This document shows positions 23,453 to 32,346 of a DNA stretch of 40,799 nt, one piece after another. Position 1 is the stretch's first letter; the number at the start of each line of letters is the position of its first letter. The stretch spans positions 1-40,799 of the forward strand of contig JBEKDJ010000022.1 in assembly GCA_050014415.1 (NCBI GenBank), written 5' to 3'. This DNA is from JBEKDJ01 sp050014415. Its GTDB lineage: Bacteria > Desulfobacterota > BSN033 > UBA1163. Under the pieces are notes generated by a model, which saw nothing but the letters and a program-made list of their open reading frames with translations, searched no databases and was not told where the DNA came from. Position numbers and translations under genes: made by a program.

Positions 23453-23732
23453 CTAATCGATGTGATCAAGGACTTGTGGCCTTTTTTAAAAAGCTCTCTT
23501 GGCAATCTTTGGGAAGAGAGACATGGGGTTTTATGCGCAAGCCGGAGGCCAATTGAAAGAAAAATGGTTGCAAAGTCGGTAAACGCTTGATTCTGTACCG
23601 TTCTTTCCCTCCATCAATCCATATTGAAAGATGAATTCAGTTCAAACTGGTTGCCTACTATAATGGGCAGCGTCTTTCAAAATCGTGTGGATTTCATATT
23701 TAACTTTTCGTAATATTTAGATTTTCATGAAC

Positions 23733-23750
23733 TGCCTATAATAATAGGCA
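23733..23750. repeat. Short hairpin in AT-rich spacer
   Basis: TGCCTAT (23733-23739) and ATAGGCA (23744-23750) form a perfect 7-bp stem. The same word recurs as TGCCTACTATAATGGGCA near 23651 and as TATAGGCA near 23762. A repeated operator-like or structural word upstream of the polysaccharide cluster is possible. Confidence 0.45.
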
Positions 23751-23917
23751 ATTCTCAAATCTATAGGCAATCAGACCGCTACATAATTCGATTTCTTGAG
23801 GCTTGGTCAAAAGAAAGAGATTTCTTTAGGTATTTCTTAGAATTCAATAATGATTTAGAAAACTTGGTTCAATTCCTCCTATTGAAAATTGGGTGGTAAT
23901 GGGGTAATGTTTCAGCA

Positions 23918-24982
23918 ATGGGACATCGGAAGATCCTTGTTCTGAGGCTTGGCGCAGTGGGAGACGTCATTCGAACACTGCCTGCGGTTAAGGCCCTGAA
24001 AGATTGCTACCCTTCCTCTCACATCGCCTGGGTCATTGAAGAACCATCCAAAGCTTTGTTAGATAGCCAGCCCGAGATCGACGAGGTAATCCTATTTCCG
24101 AGAAAAAGGTGGACGGAGGGAATCAGATCGCCGAGAGAGATGTGGAAAACGATCGGGGAGGCATTGGGATTCATTAAGGATCTTCGGGGGCGAGGATTTG
24201 ATGTCGTTCTCGACTTTCATGGAATACTGAAAAGTGGACTTATCTCCTTTTTCTCAGGTGCACCCAAGCGGGTTGGATTTGATCGAAGATCGAGCAAGGA
24301 GTTCAATTTCCTTTTTTCTAATGTTAAGGTGAGACTTCAAGATGGTAAGGTGAGTCGAAATAGAAGAAACCTAAGCCTCCTCGGAGGAATCGGATTGAAG
24401 CCGGATGGTTTCAGACCGGGCCTTCATATTCCTTCAAAGGATCGCGAGTATATTGAATCTTTCTTCAAAGGATTATCAATCTCGGCTAAGGGCCCTTTGA
24501 TTGCCGTGCATCCCGGGACGAGCCCGAAGACCTCGTATAAAAGGTGGATGCCGAATCAGTATTCACAGGTGGCGGATCGGCTGGTCCGTGAATTGAGGGC
24601 ATCCATCATATTTACTTGGGGCCCGGAAGAGTTGAAATGGGTGGAAGGTATTCAGAAAGAGATGAAGGAAGCCTCTATCTTGGGGCCCAAGACAGAATCT
24701 TTGACACAGTTGGGAGAGGTTTACAGACGCTGCCATCTTTATCTGGGAGGGGACACCGGACCAATGCACATTGCCTCCTTCATGGGAATCCCCGCGGTCG
24801 TCATCTACGGTCCGACAGATCCTATTGTGAATGAGCCTCTGGGGCAGCACAGAAGAGTCAGAAAAGAGGTGGGTTGCAATCCCTGCCGAAATCGTTCCTG
24901 TAAAGAGCTGACTTGTTTGAAGGCGGTTACTGTTGATGATGTCTTCATGGCAGTAGAAGAGGTTTTGTCTGCAACTATTTGA
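23918..24982 (+). CDS. Glycosyltransferase family 9, ADP-heptose:LPS heptosyltransferase-like
   Basis: A 354-residue GT9 enzyme that would add heptose to the LPS inner core on the cytoplasmic face of the inner membrane. The N-terminal ILVLRLGAVGDVIRTLPAV (residues 5-23) and the C-terminal GGDTGPMHIASFMGIPAV with YGPTDP are the family signatures. A Cys-rich end (CNPCRNRSC, LTC) is common in this group. It opens the surface-glycan cluster. The ribosome site is weak. It could be heptosyltransferase I (WaaC) or III, given that a WaaF-like gene follows. Confidence 0.88.
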   Translation: MGHRKILVLRLGAVGDVIRTLPAVKALKDCYPSSHIAWVIEEPSKALLDSQPEIDEVILFPRKRWTEGIRSPREMWKTIGEALGFIKDLRGRGFDVVLDFHGILKSGLISFFSGAPKRVGFDRRSSKEFNFLFSNVKVRLQDGKVSRNRRNLSLLGGIGLKPDGFRPGLHIPSKDREYIESFFKGLSISAKGPLIAVHPGTSPKTSYKRWMPNQYSQVADRLVRELRASIIFTWGPEELKWVEGIQKEMKEASILGPKTESLTQLGEVYRRCHLYLGGDTGPMHIASFMGIPAVVIYGPTDPIVNEPLGQHRRVRKEVGCNPCRNRSCKELTCLKAVTVDDVFMAVEEVLSATI

Positions 24983-24989
24983 AACCTTA

Positions 24990-25018
24990 TTGACTTGAAA
25001 GGATTTACATAATACTAT
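24990..25018 (+). promoter_or_regulatory. Putative internal promoter before waaF
   Basis: TTGACT (24990-24995), a 17-bp spacer and TACTAT (25013-25018) form a moderate sigma-70 match in the 174-bp spacer between the two GT9 genes. It could supply extra transcription of the downstream cluster. Confidence 0.4.
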
Positions 25019-25156
25019 TCTTGAATTATCTGTGATGAAGTTCCTAAAATTACAAGGATTGGATGGGTCAGAAGTCCGTAAATGAAAAGTGGAGGGTCCA
25101 AAGTGGCTAAAAAAATACTCGACTCTCCGCCCTCAAATCTCTAGACCCTTCAGGCA

Positions 25157-26215
25157 ATGGGTAATATGAAATCCGATCTTAGAGGGGTGAGCCGAATATT
25201 GGTTAGAGGCGCGAACTGGGTGGGGGATACTGTCCTCACCTATCCAGCAGTACAGCAATTGAAAACGCTCTTTCCCCATTCCCATCTATCCATCCTTGTT
25301 TCGAGCCCTCTGGTCGATTTGTGGAAGACATTCCCTTATGTCGATGAGATCATCCCTCTTCAGAAGGAAAAAGGTATCGGATCTCTTGGGAGAGACTTGA
25401 CCGTCGGCCGATCCCTGATGGAGAGGAGTTTTGATTTGGCGGTTATCCTTCCAAGATCTTTTCGCTCGGCCTTCCAGATCTACTTGGCTCGAATTCCGAT
25501 TCGGATTGGTTATCGAGATAAAGGGCGTTCATTTCTCCTTACCCACGGAATTCATCGCACCCAAGAAGTCCTTCGTTCCCATCGGGTCCATTATTTCCAA
25601 AAACTGACTGAACCCTTGGGGGAAGCAGGAAGTTATCCTACTCCCCGGATCTTCCTCAGGGAGGAGGATCGAAGATGGGCTGAGCAGGTGCTAACGGATT
25701 TGAACCTATCAGATGGGAAACTTTTGATCGGCATGAACCCCGGTGCCACTTATGGCCTGGCCAAATGTTGGTATCCGGATAGGTTCGGGGATTTAGGGAA
25801 AAGACTCTGCAAGAAATGGGATGCCACTTTGCTCCTCTTCGGAAAAGAAGAGGAGAGGCCCATTGCCAGGGAGATTCTAAAGAACTCCGAAGACGGGGGG
25901 ATTGATTTGACCGGCAAGACGAGTCTTCTTCAATTGGCTGCCCTGTTGGAGCGTTGTCAGCTCCTCGTGACCAATGATACAGGGACGATGCACGTAGCCG
26001 CTGCCGTCGGGACACCTGTCATCGCCCTCTTTGGTTCGACCGATCCTTCTGTTACAGGGCCCTGGGGAAACGGCCATGTGGTCGTGAGGAAGGATGTTCC
26101 TTGCAGCCCCTGTTTGAAAAGGGTCTGTCCCGCTGACCATCGATGTATGGACCTCATCACAGTCGATGAAGTGGAGGAGGCGGTTATCGGCAGGTTGAAG
26201 AATAGAGAGACATGA
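25157..26215 (+). CDS. waaF: LPS heptosyltransferase II (GT9)
   Basis: A 352-residue GT9 enzyme that adds the second heptose of the LPS inner core from ADP-heptose. ILVRGANWVGDTVLTYPAV (residues 14-32) is the characteristic WaaF opening, and the C-terminal VTNDTGTMHVAAAVGTPV with LFGSTDP and a Cys-rich CSPCLKRVC complete the signature. Length is standard. Its stop overlaps the next start (ATGA at 26212-26215), so it is translationally coupled to the GT2 gene. The start at 25157 is not supported by a strong ribosome site; an in-frame ATG lies at 25166. Confidence 0.93.
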   Translation: MGNMKSDLRGVSRILVRGANWVGDTVLTYPAVQQLKTLFPHSHLSILVSSPLVDLWKTFPYVDEIIPLQKEKGIGSLGRDLTVGRSLMERSFDLAVILPRSFRSAFQIYLARIPIRIGYRDKGRSFLLTHGIHRTQEVLRSHRVHYFQKLTEPLGEAGSYPTPRIFLREEDRRWAEQVLTDLNLSDGKLLIGMNPGATYGLAKCWYPDRFGDLGKRLCKKWDATLLLFGKEEERPIAREILKNSEDGGIDLTGKTSLLQLAALLERCQLLVTNDTGTMHVAAAVGTPVIALFGSTDPSVTGPWGNGHVVVRKDVPCSPCLKRVCPADHRCMDLITVDEVEEAVIGRLKNRET

Positions 26216-26994
26216 TGGAGACGATCCCGGTTTCTGTTTATGTCCTCACCTTCAATAACAGCAGAACGATTGAGCAATGTTTGAAGAGCCTTGCGTGGGC
26301 AGAGGAATTGGTCGTCGTCGATTCGTTCAGCACAGACGGAACCTATGAGATCTGTCAACGATATACAAACAAGGTCTACCGGAGAGAATGGAAAGGGCAT
26401 TGCGATCAGTATCAGTACGCCGCCGATCTCACCACCCGGGAGTGGATCATGTTTGTCGATGCGGATGAGGAGGTTCCTTTAGAGTTGGCGGAAGAGATTC
26501 AGAGGGAGTTGGACGGAGGGGTCAAAGACTCGGACGGCTTTTTTGTCTATCGACGCACTTATTACCTGGGGAGATGGATCCGGTATGGGGGATGGTATCC
26601 TGATGGAGAGATTCGACTCTATCGCAAGGGTAGAGGAAGGTGGAAGGGTGGATTACACGCCAAGGTCGTGGTGGACGGGAAGGTAGGCTTTCTAAAGAGC
26701 CAATATCTCCACTATACGTACCGGGATATTTCAGACCAGATTCAGACCGTCGATAAGTATTCTCGGATTGCTGCTGAAGATCTGGCACAGGCGGGAAAGA
26801 AATTCAGCCTCCTCAAGCTCCTCTTTCATCCTCCATTTCGATTCATCAAAGAGTACATTTTTAAGTCGGGGTTTCGGGATGGGCTCCCTGGCCTGATCAT
26901 TGTCGTTACAACGATGTTTTACGTTTTTATCAAGCATGCGAAGCTTTGGGAACTGACAAGCTCGAAAAAGGAGATAGGAAATGGCTCCCGATGA
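26212..26994 (+). CDS. Glycosyltransferase family 2, LPS core type
   Basis: A 260-residue inverting GT-A enzyme. SVYVLTFNN opens the nucleotide-sugar domain, VVVDSFSTDGT follows, and the metal-binding DAD is at 83-85 (FVDADEE). Its middle (GGWYPDGEIRLYRK, HAKVVV, HYTYRD) resembles the WaaE/KdtX group of LPS-core glucosyltransferases. A hydrophobic segment near residues 225-245 may attach it to the membrane. It overlaps waaF by 4 bp and the next gene by 14 bp. Sugar specificity is not readable. Confidence 0.9.
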   Translation: MMETIPVSVYVLTFNNSRTIEQCLKSLAWAEELVVVDSFSTDGTYEICQRYTNKVYRREWKGHCDQYQYAADLTTREWIMFVDADEEVPLELAEEIQRELDGGVKDSDGFFVYRRTYYLGRWIRYGGWYPDGEIRLYRKGRGRWKGGLHAKVVVDGKVGFLKSQYLHYTYRDISDQIQTVDKYSRIAAEDLAQAGKKFSLLKLLFHPPFRFIKEYIFKSGFRDGLPGLIIVVTTMFYVFIKHAKLWELTSSKKEIGNGSR

Positions 26995-27979
26995 GGAGGC
27001 CTTCAAAGAAAGAAGAGTCCTGGTCACAGGTGGATTGGGGTTCATAGGATCGAATCTTTCTGCGCAGCTAGTGAGGCTGGGGGCCAAGGTGACGATCGTG
27101 GATAGTATGATTCCCCGTCTCGGAGGGAACCTTTTCAACGTGAAGGAGATCGCCGATCATCTCCGTATCAACTTCAGTGATGTGAGGGACGCCCACTCCA
27201 TGGATTATCTGGTAAAGGGACAAGAATATATCTTTCACCTTGCCGGTCAGGTGAACCATGTCGATAGCATTCGGAATCCCATTCAGGATCTGGACATTAA
27301 CTGTCGGGGAACCCTCGTGCTTCTGGAATCGTGTCGAAGGAACAATCGTGATGTGAGGATTGTTTTTGCAGGGACAAGGGGGGAATACGGTTCGAGCGTG
27401 ACCTTGCCGGTTGCCGAGGACCACCCCACCAATCCCAAGGGGATTTATGCGGTGACGAATTTGACGGCTGAGAAGATGGTACTTGTCTATCATGATGTCC
27501 ACAAGATCTCGGGGACCTGTCTCCGGATCACGAATACCTATGGGCCCCGACACCAGATGGCCCATGATGAATATGGCGTCCTTAATTGGTTCATCCGGAA
27601 GGCCATCGACGGTGAGATGATCCCCGTCTTCGGAGACGGCAGAATATTAAGAGATTTCCTCTATGTCGATGATTTAGTCGATTGTTTCTTGCAAGTCGGA
27701 ACCTGTCGCTCTGCCTACGGAGAGGTGTTCAATGTAGGAACGGGGATACCGATCAGTTTCTTCGATCTTGCGAAGAAGATCATTGAGATTACAGGAACGG
27801 GGAGAGTTGGGTTGACCGAATTTACACAGGAGCGAAGGGAAGTGGAACCAGGTGATTATTATACGAATGTCTCCAAAATCAAGCGCATCGTGGGTTGGAA
27901 GCCTAGGACTGACCTCGAGGAGGGTCTGCGAGGGACGATCGAATTCTACAAAAAGCATAAGAAAGAATATTGGGGCTAA
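26981..27979 (+). CDS. Epimerase/dehydratase-like extended SDR lacking the catalytic lysine
   Basis: A 332-residue nucleotide-sugar SDR. The NAD-binding GGLGFIG is at 17-23, and the substrate region LRITNTYGPR and LRDFLYVDDLVDCF are typical of UDP-glucose 4-epimerase-like proteins. The catalytic YxxxK reads YAVTN: Y156 is present but residue 160 is Asn (codon AAT). The usual Ser/Thr is T132 in AGTRGEYG. Closest relatives I can recall carry YGVNK. The enzyme may be impaired or use another residue. It overlaps the GT2 gene by 14 bp, so it is part of the same unit. Confidence 0.87.
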   Translation: MAPDEEAFKERRVLVTGGLGFIGSNLSAQLVRLGAKVTIVDSMIPRLGGNLFNVKEIADHLRINFSDVRDAHSMDYLVKGQEYIFHLAGQVNHVDSIRNPIQDLDINCRGTLVLLESCRRNNRDVRIVFAGTRGEYGSSVTLPVAEDHPTNPKGIYAVTNLTAEKMVLVYHDVHKISGTCLRITNTYGPRHQMAHDEYGVLNWFIRKAIDGEMIPVFGDGRILRDFLYVDDLVDCFLQVGTCRSAYGEVFNVGTGIPISFFDLAKKIIEITGTGRVGLTEFTQERREVEPGDYYTNVSKIKRIVGWKPRTDLEEGLRGTIEFYKKHKKEYWG

Positions 27980-28001
27980 AATATAGAATATACGTTTATA
28001 G

Positions 28002-28098
28002 ATCTCAGACTGGAGATTGAAATCGTGAGAAGATCCAAAGAACGATGTGTATCGAAAACAAGCTGAATACTCGGGTCTCCCAATCTGAAACCTGAGAG
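28002..28098. repeat. Imperfect inverted repeat between epimerase and aminotransferase genes
   Basis: ATCTCAGACTGGAGATTG (28002-28019) and CAATCTGAAACCTGAGAG (28081-28098) pair over 12 of 18 positions, with perfect ends. It fills most of the 148-bp spacer and is the same kind of foldback filler as at 5243-5365 and 7093-7244. Confidence 0.45.
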
Positions 28099-28127
28099 GC
28101 GAAATCTGAACGATTTGGATAGCCGGG

Positions 28128-29288
28128 ATGGTTCCTTTTAACGACTTAAGAAGACAATACAGCCGGATTAAAGAAGAGATTCTTTCTGCTATTAGAAAAG
28201 TTCATGAAAAAGGTCGTTTCATCTTAGGAGAAGAGGTTTTAGCTTTTGAGAAGGAATTCGCCAAATACTGTGGTGTCCGGTATGGAGTCGGCGTGGCTTC
28301 AGGAACGGATGCCATTTCGGTGGCTTTAAAAACAGCAGGCATTGGAGAAGGCGATGAAGTCGTCACCGTAGCCAACACCTTTGTTGCCACGGCCTTAGCC
28401 ATCTCCTTCGCAGGGGCAAAACCCGTCTTTGTGGAGATTGATCCCAGAACCTATACGATGGATCCAGGCAGGCTGGAGCTCCTTTTAAGGCGTCGAAAGG
28501 CAAAGAAGGAGGGCAGAAAGATCAAGGCACTCCTTCCTGTCCATCTTTACGGCCATCCTGCGGAGATGGATTCGATCATGGAGATCGCAAAACGTTATGA
28601 TCTCATCGTTATTGAGGATGCCTGCCAAGCCCACGGCGCGAAATACAATGGGAAGAAGGCGGGCTCCTTCGGCGCATTGGGTTGTTTCAGCTTCTATCCT
28701 ACCAAGAACCTGGGTGGATCTGGGGATGGTGGAATGATAGTGACGGACAATGAAAAATACCTCGAGAAACTGAGGCTCTTGCGCTGTTATGGAGAGAAGA
28801 AGAGATACCAACATCTCCTCAAGGGGGGCAACAGCCGTTTGGATGAGATCCAGGCAGCAATTCTTCGAGTCAAATTGAAATACCTGGATCAATGGAACAG
28901 CGAACGGAGAAGGAAGGCCAAGATCTACACGGAGCTACTTGCTCCATCGGGAGCCGAATGTCCCATAGAGGGAGAAGGAGTTAAGCATGTCTACCACCTC
29001 TACGTGATCCGGACAAGGAAGAGAAATTCTGTCCAAGCCTTCCTAAAGGGCAAGGGGATCGAGACCCTTATCCATTACCCTGTTCCCATCTATCGGCAGC
29101 GAGCCTTTAGGGAATTGGGATATCAAAGGGGCGACCTGATGATGACGGAAGATTTCTGCGGGAAGATTCTATCCCTTCCGTTCTTTCCGGAAATCGAAGA
29201 ATCGGAGATGGAAGAAGTGGCATGGGCGGTTCAAGTCTTTTTCAACCAGCCTTCCTTGCAGGGGCAACGGACAGGAGGCAGTCGGTGA
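28128..29288 (+). CDS. DegT/DnrJ/EryC1/StrS-family sugar aminotransferase
   Basis: A 386-residue PLP enzyme that transfers an amino group to a keto-sugar nucleotide, making an amino sugar for a surface glycan. GVASGTDAISVAL near 55-67 binds the cofactor phosphate, D164 in IEDACQAHGA contacts the pyridine nitrogen, and K193 in FYPTKNLGG forms the Schiff base. The tail LSLPFFPEI is typical. It ends in a GTGA overlap with the next gene. The dehydrogenase gene at the window end could supply a 3-keto sugar substrate, as in the WbpB/WbpE pathway; this is inference. No acetyltransferase of that pathway is seen. Confidence 0.92.
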   Translation: MVPFNDLRRQYSRIKEEILSAIRKVHEKGRFILGEEVLAFEKEFAKYCGVRYGVGVASGTDAISVALKTAGIGEGDEVVTVANTFVATALAISFAGAKPVFVEIDPRTYTMDPGRLELLLRRRKAKKEGRKIKALLPVHLYGHPAEMDSIMEIAKRYDLIVIEDACQAHGAKYNGKKAGSFGALGCFSFYPTKNLGGSGDGGMIVTDNEKYLEKLRLLRCYGEKKRYQHLLKGGNSRLDEIQAAILRVKLKYLDQWNSERRRKAKIYTELLAPSGAECPIEGEGVKHVYHLYVIRTRKRNSVQAFLKGKGIETLIHYPVPIYRQRAFRELGYQRGDLMMTEDFCGKILSLPFFPEIEESEMEEVAWAVQVFFNQPSLQGQRTGGSR

Positions 29289-30466
29289 GAGCGGCATTGA
29301 AAATCCTCCATCTCTTCAGCGATTGGAAGTGGACCGGGCCAGCTGAGCCTGTGTTGAATCTGTGTCGGGAGTTGGAGAGGCGGGGTCACGATGTCACTTT
29401 AGCCTATCGTAAACCTCCTTTTCCGGTAGAGGATAGTCTGGAGAGGAGGGTGTTAGAAAAAGCGGTGAAGGCCACTGACCAATTCCATTTGAACCATGTC
29501 TTGAAGGTTTCTCATCCCCTTTCCATTCGAGATAGCCTCCGTGATCTTTCGAATCTCACTTGTTACCTCCGTCAAGAACAGTTCGATATTCTGAATGTCC
29601 ACCAATCCCACGATCATATCTTGGGGGGGATTGCAGCGAGGCGGTCGAACCATCCTCTCATCGTCATTCGTACAGACCACAAACGGGATCCCTTAAAACC
29701 CAGCCTCCGGAATCGCCTTCTTATCTCTCGATTGACCGATGGGATGATCACCTTCTCAGAGAGGGCGAGGAGGGAAGACGAAGCAAATTTCGGCCTCCCG
29801 GCAGAAAGGGTGGCCAGGATCGTGCCCGCATTGGATGTGGATCGATTCAATCCAAAGAGGCAGTTTAAAGGTATGAGAACTGTCTTCGGGATTGGACCGG
29901 ATGAGATTGTTGTCGGAATGGTTGCGCGATTTCAAAAATACCGAAAGACAGAGGTCTTCTTGGAAGCAGTGAGAATCATCGTGAAGGAATTCCCAAACAT
30001 CAAGGTTCTCTTGATCGGTCGGTCAAGTCAAATGGAAGACAGCGTGATCAAGCCGATGAAAAGGTTGGGAGTCGAAAAATGGGTGATCCTCGGAGGGTAT
30101 CGTACCGATGATTATGTTGATACCCTGGCTTGTATGAATATCTTTGTCTTTTTGATGGCCGGCTCTGATGGAACAGCCCGAGCTTTGAGGGAAGCAATGG
30201 CCATGGGGAAACCGGTCGTTGTCGCTGACCGAGGCATGTTGCCTGAATTGGTGGAGCACGGCATCTCGGGTTTGGTGGTCAAGGATACGCCTGAGGAGTT
30301 GGCCAAGGCAACACTTCAATTGCTTCACAATCGAACGTTGAGGGTAAAAATGGGATGGGCTGCCCGCCAGAAGGCCTATCAGGAGTTTCGGTTGGATCAT
30401 CAAGCGGAAGCGGTGGATAGCTTCTATCGAAAATTGGTTTCACTTGGTAAGTGGAGAAGAACATAA
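29285..30466 (+). CDS. Glycosyltransferase family 4
   Basis: A 393-residue GT-B glycosyltransferase. The N-domain begins KILHLFSDWKWTGPAEPVLNL, and the C-domain holds VGMVARFQKYR and the retaining-GT4 signature DGTARALREAMAMGKPVVV with GISGLVV. I start at GTG 29285, which overlaps the upstream TGA (GTGA) and has GGAGG six bases before it; an ATG at 29222 would overlap the aminotransferase gene by 67 bp. It is one of three GT4-like genes in this cluster. Donor and acceptor unknown. Confidence 0.9.
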   Translation: MRAALKILHLFSDWKWTGPAEPVLNLCRELERRGHDVTLAYRKPPFPVEDSLERRVLEKAVKATDQFHLNHVLKVSHPLSIRDSLRDLSNLTCYLRQEQFDILNVHQSHDHILGGIAARRSNHPLIVIRTDHKRDPLKPSLRNRLLISRLTDGMITFSERARREDEANFGLPAERVARIVPALDVDRFNPKRQFKGMRTVFGIGPDEIVVGMVARFQKYRKTEVFLEAVRIIVKEFPNIKVLLIGRSSQMEDSVIKPMKRLGVEKWVILGGYRTDDYVDTLACMNIFVFLMAGSDGTARALREAMAMGKPVVVADRGMLPELVEHGISGLVVKDTPEELAKATLQLLHNRTLRVKMGWAARQKAYQEFRLDHQAEAVDSFYRKLVSLGKWRRT

Positions 30467-31629
30467 GATTTGCAACTGCCATCTTGGACTTTTCTAGGAA
30501 GAGAGGAGGAGCCGAGGCATATCTGGTAGACCTGTGCACGCGAATGGCCGGTGAAGAGAATGAAGTCCATGTCTACGCTGAGCATTGGGACGCAGAGGGC
30601 CAGCGAATTGATTTCCATCGGATCAGAACGATCCCTTTCCCCAGAAGCCTTCGCCTCCTTTCCTTTGCGATGATGGCGACCAAAGAGATCAAGAACGGAG
30701 ATTACGATATTTCTTTTGGCGTCGGGAATACTTTAAGAGCCGATGTTCTTCAACCCCATGGGGGTGTGCATTGGGCGTGGTTTTGGAGAAGCCTTCGGGC
30801 TTACGACCATGCCATTGTTTGGGCGATCAAGTTCTTGGCGAGGGTCATGAGCCCAAGACAGTGGGTGAGTGGATGGATTGAGGATGCCCCTTACAAAGGA
30901 AGAACCTTTTCCAAAATCGTTGCCATTTCTGATATGGTGAAGCGAGATATGATGGGGTGGTACAAGATTCCAGAGGATCGGATCGACGTTGTCTACAATG
31001 GGGTTGATATCGAACGGTTTCACCCTCGAAATCGTCAGTATCGGAATGAAGTCAGAAACCGGCACAACATTGGAGAGGAGTTTGTGATCCTCTTTGTCTC
31101 CAATAATTTTCGGATGAAGGGCCTAGGTCACCTGATGAAGGCACTGGCTCATCTCAAGACAGAAGACTGTCCTCCTTTCAAGCTCCTCGTTTTGGGAAGG
31201 GATCGAAAGGGTCCCTATCTCCATCTGGCGAGAAGAATCGGGATTTCTGAAGAGACGGTCTTTGCGGGATCAATCCACGACATAGAGAAATACTACGGAG
31301 CTGCGGATCTTCTGGTCCATCCCTCTTTCTACGATGCTTGTTCACTTACCGTGTTGGAAGCTCTAGCGACCGGGTTGCCAGTGGTCACTACTTCTTCTAA
31401 TGGAGCAAGCGGAATCCTTACCACAGGCCAGGAGGGTTTTGTGATTTCCGATCCCAAAGACAGACAAATGCTTAAGCAACAGATTTCATTCTTTTTTGGA
31501 AAGGAGTTGAGAGAGAAGGCCTCCACCGCTTCTCGGAAGTTAGCAGAGCACTACTCCCTTGAAAAAAACTGGGAGGCGATGAGACATATCTTAGAGGGCG
31601 TGTCTTGTCAGAAAAAAAGGAGAGAATAG
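30451..31629 (+). CDS. Glycosyltransferase family 4, WaaG-like
   Basis: A 392-residue GT-B enzyme. The N-terminal RKRGGAEAYLVDLC and the mid-protein VVYNGVDIERFHP are typical of the WaaG-type LPS core glucosyltransferases. The C-domain has LVLGRDRKGPYL, AADLLVHPSFYDACSLTVLEAL and GLPVVTT. It starts at GTG 30451 and overlaps the preceding gene by 16 bp; the ribosome site is not obvious. The PHGGVHWAWFWRSL segment near residue 102 is a hallmark of the WaaG group. Role: extension of the LPS core. Confidence 0.9.
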   Translation: MEKNIRFATAILDFSRKRGGAEAYLVDLCTRMAGEENEVHVYAEHWDAEGQRIDFHRIRTIPFPRSLRLLSFAMMATKEIKNGDYDISFGVGNTLRADVLQPHGGVHWAWFWRSLRAYDHAIVWAIKFLARVMSPRQWVSGWIEDAPYKGRTFSKIVAISDMVKRDMMGWYKIPEDRIDVVYNGVDIERFHPRNRQYRNEVRNRHNIGEEFVILFVSNNFRMKGLGHLMKALAHLKTEDCPPFKLLVLGRDRKGPYLHLARRIGISEETVFAGSIHDIEKYYGAADLLVHPSFYDACSLTVLEALATGLPVVTTSSNGASGILTTGQEGFVISDPKDRQMLKQQISFFFGKELREKASTASRKLAEHYSLEKNWEAMRHILEGVSCQKKRRE

Positions 31630-31713
31630 ATGCTTCGTGAGGAAGCGTGTCTGGAGCACCAGCCAGGGTGATCCAACGATATGATTTCAGCGTGAAACAA
31701 TGGGTGAGAATGG

Positions 31714-32343
31714 ATGAACGAGGAAATCTCCTGGAGTAAGCTTTCTGAGTACCGGAGTAGAGTCCATCAACAGTATTCACGACTCTGGGACCTGAGAATC
31801 GTAAGAAAAAGACTCCCCTTCATCTTAAAATACTTGAGAGAGGGTGAATCGGTTCTGGAAATAGGAGCCTTCAATTGCAATCTGGCAAAACGGATTAAGA
31901 AATATTATCCCGATGTTCAGTACAAGAGCATGGATATTGATCCGACCTATCCCCACGATTACTCTTCTTTTGAGGAGATCAAGGAAAAGTTTGATTTGGT
32001 CCTCTTATTCGAGGTGATTGAACACTTAACACTGAAGGACGGAAGGGAGATCGTGGCCAAGATCTACCAAGTCTTGAAGGAAGAGGGAAGGGTAATTCTG
32101 ACGACTCCTAACATCTATACACCGGGTCAATACTGGAAGGATATCACACATCTCACCCCCTATCATTACGAAGAGCTGGGAGGAGCATTCCTTATTCAAG
32201 GCTTCGAACTTTTGGAAATCTGCAGGTTACATAACGAGCCATTTTTGAATTTCTTTTTAAAAGTCTACTTCTTTTCACCATTTTTCCGTTTTCTTGGGAT
32301 TGATTTTACAAAGTCCATTCTCTTGGTAGCTCAAAGAACGTAA
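31714..32343 (+). CDS. Class I SAM-dependent methyltransferase
   Basis: A 209-residue methyltransferase. Motif I is VLEIGAFNCNLAKRI near 47-61, an acidic MDIDP marks the ribose-binding strand, FDLVLLFEVIEHL is the post-motif signature of UbiE/COQ5-like enzymes, and VILTTPN follows. The spacer 31630-31713 has nothing recognisable. It sits between glycosyltransferases and ends 3 bp before the next gene, so a sugar or lipid-linked glycan is the likely substrate. Which atom it methylates cannot be told. Confidence 0.87.
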   Translation: MNEEISWSKLSEYRSRVHQQYSRLWDLRIVRKRLPFILKYLREGESVLEIGAFNCNLAKRIKKYYPDVQYKSMDIDPTYPHDYSSFEEIKEKFDLVLLFEVIEHLTLKDGREIVAKIYQVLKEEGRVILTTPNIYTPGQYWKDITHLTPYHYEELGGAFLIQGFELLEICRLHNEPFLNFFLKVYFFSPFFRFLGIDFTKSILLVAQRT

Positions 32344-32346
32344 GGC

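Larger units (their letters stand above)
22427..23917. other. 1.5-kb gene-poor, hairpin-rich stretch
   Basis: I find no intact gene here. It holds the post-hcp hairpin, foldback copy B, a minus-strand terminator, two further hairpins, a 36-codon remnant of a repeat protein, and from about 23560 an AT-rich segment leading to the LPS cluster. On the minus strand 22850-22942 is an open 30-codon frame (ending IDVLAGIS) whose stop lies in the terminator stem; it may be a remnant of a longer gene. The AT-rich part repeats the word TAGGCA several times. It presumably contains the promoter of the surface cluster, but I cannot place it with confidence. Confidence 0.6.
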
